Part shown: in pieces, positions 61,613 to 64,000 of the stretch | How positions within the stretch are numbered: position 1 is the first letter of the stretch | Layout: every line of letters begins with the position of its first letter | Assembly: GCA_949775045.1 (NCBI GenBank) | Contig: OX459100.1 | Location: 10,452,331 to 10,516,330 of the forward strand | DNA: 64,000 bases | Direction: 5' to 3' | DNA from: Metridium senile | Taxonomy: Eukaryota; Cnidaria; Anthozoa; Actiniaria; Metridiidae | Notes under the pieces: generated by a model | Seen by the model: only the letters and a program-made list of their open reading frames with translations | Databases searched by the model: none | What the model was told of the DNA's origin: nothing | Translations under genes and position numbers: made by a program

Positions 61613-61957
61613 TGTGCGGGATCCCTGTGGCAATGTCACATGTCCAGGGTCTCGTGGCCGTGATTTTACTGACATTGACAGCGTTGTGCTTCGATAATCA
61701 CTCGTTTACATTATTTACGTATTTATACCTTCTTTTGTGGATATAATGGGCTAAGATCGTAAGTAATCATTAGTTTATTGTATTATATTGATTTTGTCAT
61801 TCATTTAGTGTAAATTTAGGCTTTCTTTTAATGTAAAATATCGTAATTTGTATTTCAGTTTTACTTGATTGAGATGAACCGTAAAATGTTGTTGTAAACT
61901 TCTATTCATTAAAAAACCAAGTTGAAAGAACGCCCAAAATGATTGTTGTCCTACACA
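61613..61957 (+). repeat. 3' LTR of the BEL/Pao element
   Basis: Same length and, by eye, the same sequence as the 5' LTR. On the opposite strand it contains AATAAA at 61774-61779, about 235 bp past the GMDS stop codon, which could serve GMDS transcripts. Confidence 0.95.
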
Positions 61958-61962
61958 TGTGT
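61958..61962. other. Target-site duplication, right copy
   Basis: TGTGT matches 54824-54828 and marks the insertion point. Confidence 0.85.
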
Positions 61963-62008
61963 ATTACAGCTATAAAGTGCTTTTTTACCAAGCTAAATTG
62001 TGCAAGCA

Positions 62009-63239
62009 TTAAGCATTTGGATTAGCTTTCATCAACGCTAAGTCAGCATCGACCATTTCTTTTACAAGATCCTTTAAATGAAAAAAATGGATGGACAAGT
62101 AAGTGGGATAAAGTTCACAATAGGAGATAAGAATGAGAAAATGGAAAATGTGGAGACAAAATTAAAGGATACATGGCAAAAGTGGGGGATATTACACAAA
62201 TGAATGACAAAAAGGAATAATCTTTAATATTACAATGGGGTTGTAGAAGAAAAAAAGATGGATGGATAGATAGATGAATAAATGAATAGATGAGTGGATG
62301 AATGGATGGAAGCATTAATAGAAGAGTGAATGGATAAATGAATGGTTAAATGAATAAATGGATGAATGAATGAACAAATGAATGAACAAATGAATGAACA
62401 AATGAATGAATGAGTACATGAGTTAATGAGCAAATGAATGAATGAACAAATGGATGAATGAATGGATGAATGAATGAACAAATGAATGAATGAATGAGTA
62501 CATGAGTAAATGAATGAATGAACAAATGGATGAATGGATGAATGAATGGTTTAATGAACAAATGGATGTATGAATAAACAGATGAACAAATGAATGAACA
62601 AATGAATGAACAAATAGATAAATGAATGAGTACATGAGTTATTGCATGATTGAATGAGTAAATGAATGAATGAACAAATGGATGAATGGATGAATGAATG
62701 GTTTAATGAACAAATGGATGTATGAATAAACAGATGAACAAATGAATGAACAAATGAATGAACAAATGGATAAATGAATGAGTACATGAGTTATTGCATG
62801 ATTGAATGAGTAAATGAATGAATGAACAAATGGATGAATGGATGAATGAATGGTTTAATGAACAAATGGATGTATGAATAAACAGATGAACAAATGAATG
62901 AACAAATGAATGAACAAATGGATAAATGAATGAGTACATGAGTTATTGCATGATTGAATGAGTAAATGAATGGATAAACAAATGAATGAATGAGTTAATA
63001 AGTAAATGAATGATTATGAATGAACAAATGGATGAATGAATGAATGAATGAATGAATGAACAAATGGATGAATGAATGAACAAATGGATAAATGAATGAA
63101 TGATAAATGGATGAGTGAACGAGTGAGTTATTGCATGAATTGACAAATGATTGGATGAATAAATTTCTACCTCAAATTTAGTCTTCGGTACCCATCCCAG
63201 GATTTCTTCAGCTTTTTTTGCAGAACCAAGCAACAATTC
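62009..63239 (-). CDS. GMDS: GDP-mannose 4,6-dehydratase, last two exons (partial)
   Basis: The cytosolic enzyme converts GDP-mannose to GDP-4-keto-6-deoxymannose, the first step to GDP-fucose. Exon 63239-63171 reads ELLLGSAKKAEEILGWVPK then TKFE, bounded by TCTTACCAG and GAG|GTAGAA. The terminal exon 62071-62009 reads DLVKEMVDADLALM then KANPNA and a TAA, after acceptor TTTAAAG. Both joins are phase 0. The order (LLLG, LGW.PK..F, DLVKEMV.AD, NPNA end) matches the GMDS C-terminus, whose human form also ends in NPNA. Earlier exons with the SDR active site lie beyond the window's right edge. The intron holds a tetranucleotide array, and the retrotransposon sits 46 bp past the stop. Confidence 0.88.
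62253..63165. repeat. ATGA/ATGG microsatellite with 152-bp higher-order unit, GMDS intron
   Basis: Imperfect GAATGAACAAATG and GGATGAATG units fill most of the GMDS intron. A 152-bp block with GAGTACATGAGTTATTGCAT recurs at 62628, 62780 and 62932, nearly identical. The Ser/Ile/His-rich antisense frames are artefacts. Confidence 0.9.
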
Positions 63240-63514
63240 CTGGTAAGATACAACAAGAGAAAAGGTCCGCTATTGATAACTTATAAGATGATGATGATGA
63301 TGACCTTGATGGGAACTTTGATGATGATTATGATAGATATTATAGATATCATTTCATCTTATTATTACTATTTTTATTACTCAATGTAACTTTTCAATTA
63401 TTAATTATTAATTTCATTATATACACATATTATGTATACAGTTGATGTGATATTTTACAATTTTTATCAACTAATAAAGATGTAGATGTAGATGGTGACA
63501 CTAATGATTATAAA
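63240..63514. other. GMDS intron sequence
   Basis: This lies upstream of the penultimate GMDS exon on the minus strand. It contains a GATGATGAT run at about 63288-63302 and AT-rich DNA. Confidence 0.5.
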
Positions 63515-63777
63515 TGGAAACTAGTGAGTAAACTAGTATAGGCTGCGTCAGTGTTTATATAAACGATAGGTAATATAAATGGAAACTAGCGAGTAAACTA
63601 GTATAGGCTGCGTCGGTGTTTGATATAAACGATAGGTAATATAAATGGAAACTAGCGAGTAAACTAGTATAGGCTGCATCGGTGTTTGATATAAATGATC
63701 CAAGGAAGGGCTAAAGCTCTAAACGTCAGTAAAGTTAAGTCAACATTTTTTATGGTGTTACAAATTTCATTATATTA
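63515..63777. repeat. 66-bp repeat units (inverted) plus GGGCTAAAGCTC leader
   Basis: Three units read TATAGGCTGCGTCGGTGTTT, then ATAAACGATAGGTAATATAA and ATGGAAACTAGCGAG. They are followed by the leader AAGGGCTAAAGCTCTAAACG in the opposite relative orientation to that at 37.8 kb. This suggests inversion or a head-to-head arrangement. Confidence 0.8.
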
Positions 63778-64000
63778 CCTAAATATGATAATAAGGATAG
63801 TAAACAATTGTCATGAATGGACCTTGTGGAATCGATATATAGTGGTACCTCTATTAAGGGGTCACCCTCTGGATTTTCCAAAGTGGCCGCTTAATAGAGG
63901 TTGGTCGCTGAATAGAGGTATAGAATAGGTATAGGAATAGATTTGGGACTTTATTATTATTATTATTTTTTAATTTTATTACTTTTTATTATTATTTTTT
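63778..64000. other. Window end, AT-rich with a short inverted repeat
   Basis: GTACCTCTATTAAGGGGTCA (63844) and GGCCGCTTAATAGAGGTTGG form an imperfect inverted pair. The end is an ATT/TTA-rich tract. Confidence 0.5.

Larger units (their letters stand above)
54829..61957 (+). mobile_element. Intact BEL/Pao LTR retrotransposon
   Basis: Two 345-bp LTRs (54829-55173 and 61613-61957) read identical by eye and begin TGTG and end CACA. A 5-bp TGTGT duplication flanks the element. One long uninterrupted polyprotein frame lies between. A short leader follows the left LTR; I see no TGG-type primer-binding site right after it, and the purine tract before the right LTR is weak (AAGGCGGCCGG). Identical LTRs, duplication and an open frame indicate recent insertion and possible activity. 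It lies just downstream of GMDS in opposite orientation. Confidence 0.95.

Overview
This is an AT-rich animal (metazoan) nuclear DNA window with few genes. The genes have GT-AG introns and animal-type content: two forkhead transcription factors, a MYND protein, an ER-type JmjC oxygenase and the 3' end of GDP-mannose 4,6-dehydratase. Most of the rest is short tandem arrays, foldback elements and microsatellites. The repeat style and gene spacing suggest an invertebrate, and I favour an anthozoan cnidarian such as a coral or anemone. That is an impression, not something proved by one marker.

Layout: 1-2.1 kb holds a promoter-like block, a local repeat and a probable terminal exon of an unidentified gene. 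FoxQ1 (+) starts at 2147, and a strong splice donor inside its ORF offers a second C-terminus. About 4.7-13.9 kb is gene-poor and has several tandem arrays. A three-exon MYND gene (-) spans 17845-13964. From 18 to 33 kb there are mainly arrays, with one orphan exon candidate near 25.3 kb. FoxC (-) lies at 35204-33810 with a complex upstream region. From 36 to 47.6 kb there are dense repeat arrays, plus two candidate exons of an unidentified minus-strand gene (42.0 and 40.3 kb). A four-exon JmjC gene (+) spans 47962-52011; its product has a signal peptide and ends in KDEL. An intact BEL/Pao LTR retrotransposon occupies 54829-61957, with identical-looking 345-bp LTRs and a 5-bp target duplication. 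It lies 46 bp past the stop codon of GMDS (-), whose last two exons are at 63239-63171 and 62071-62009.

The most interesting observation is linkage. FoxQ1, FoxC and GMDS sit together within about 61 kb. In human 6p25 the order is FOXQ1, FOXF2, FOXC1, GMDS. The window therefore looks like an old Fox-cluster neighbourhood that has lost FoxF locally, gained a MYND gene and a JmjC gene, and been inflated by repeats. FoxQ1 and FoxC would act in the nucleus as DNA-binding regulators. GMDS would make GDP-fucose precursor in the cytosol, and the JmjC protein would act in the ER lumen. No new multi-gene system is evident.
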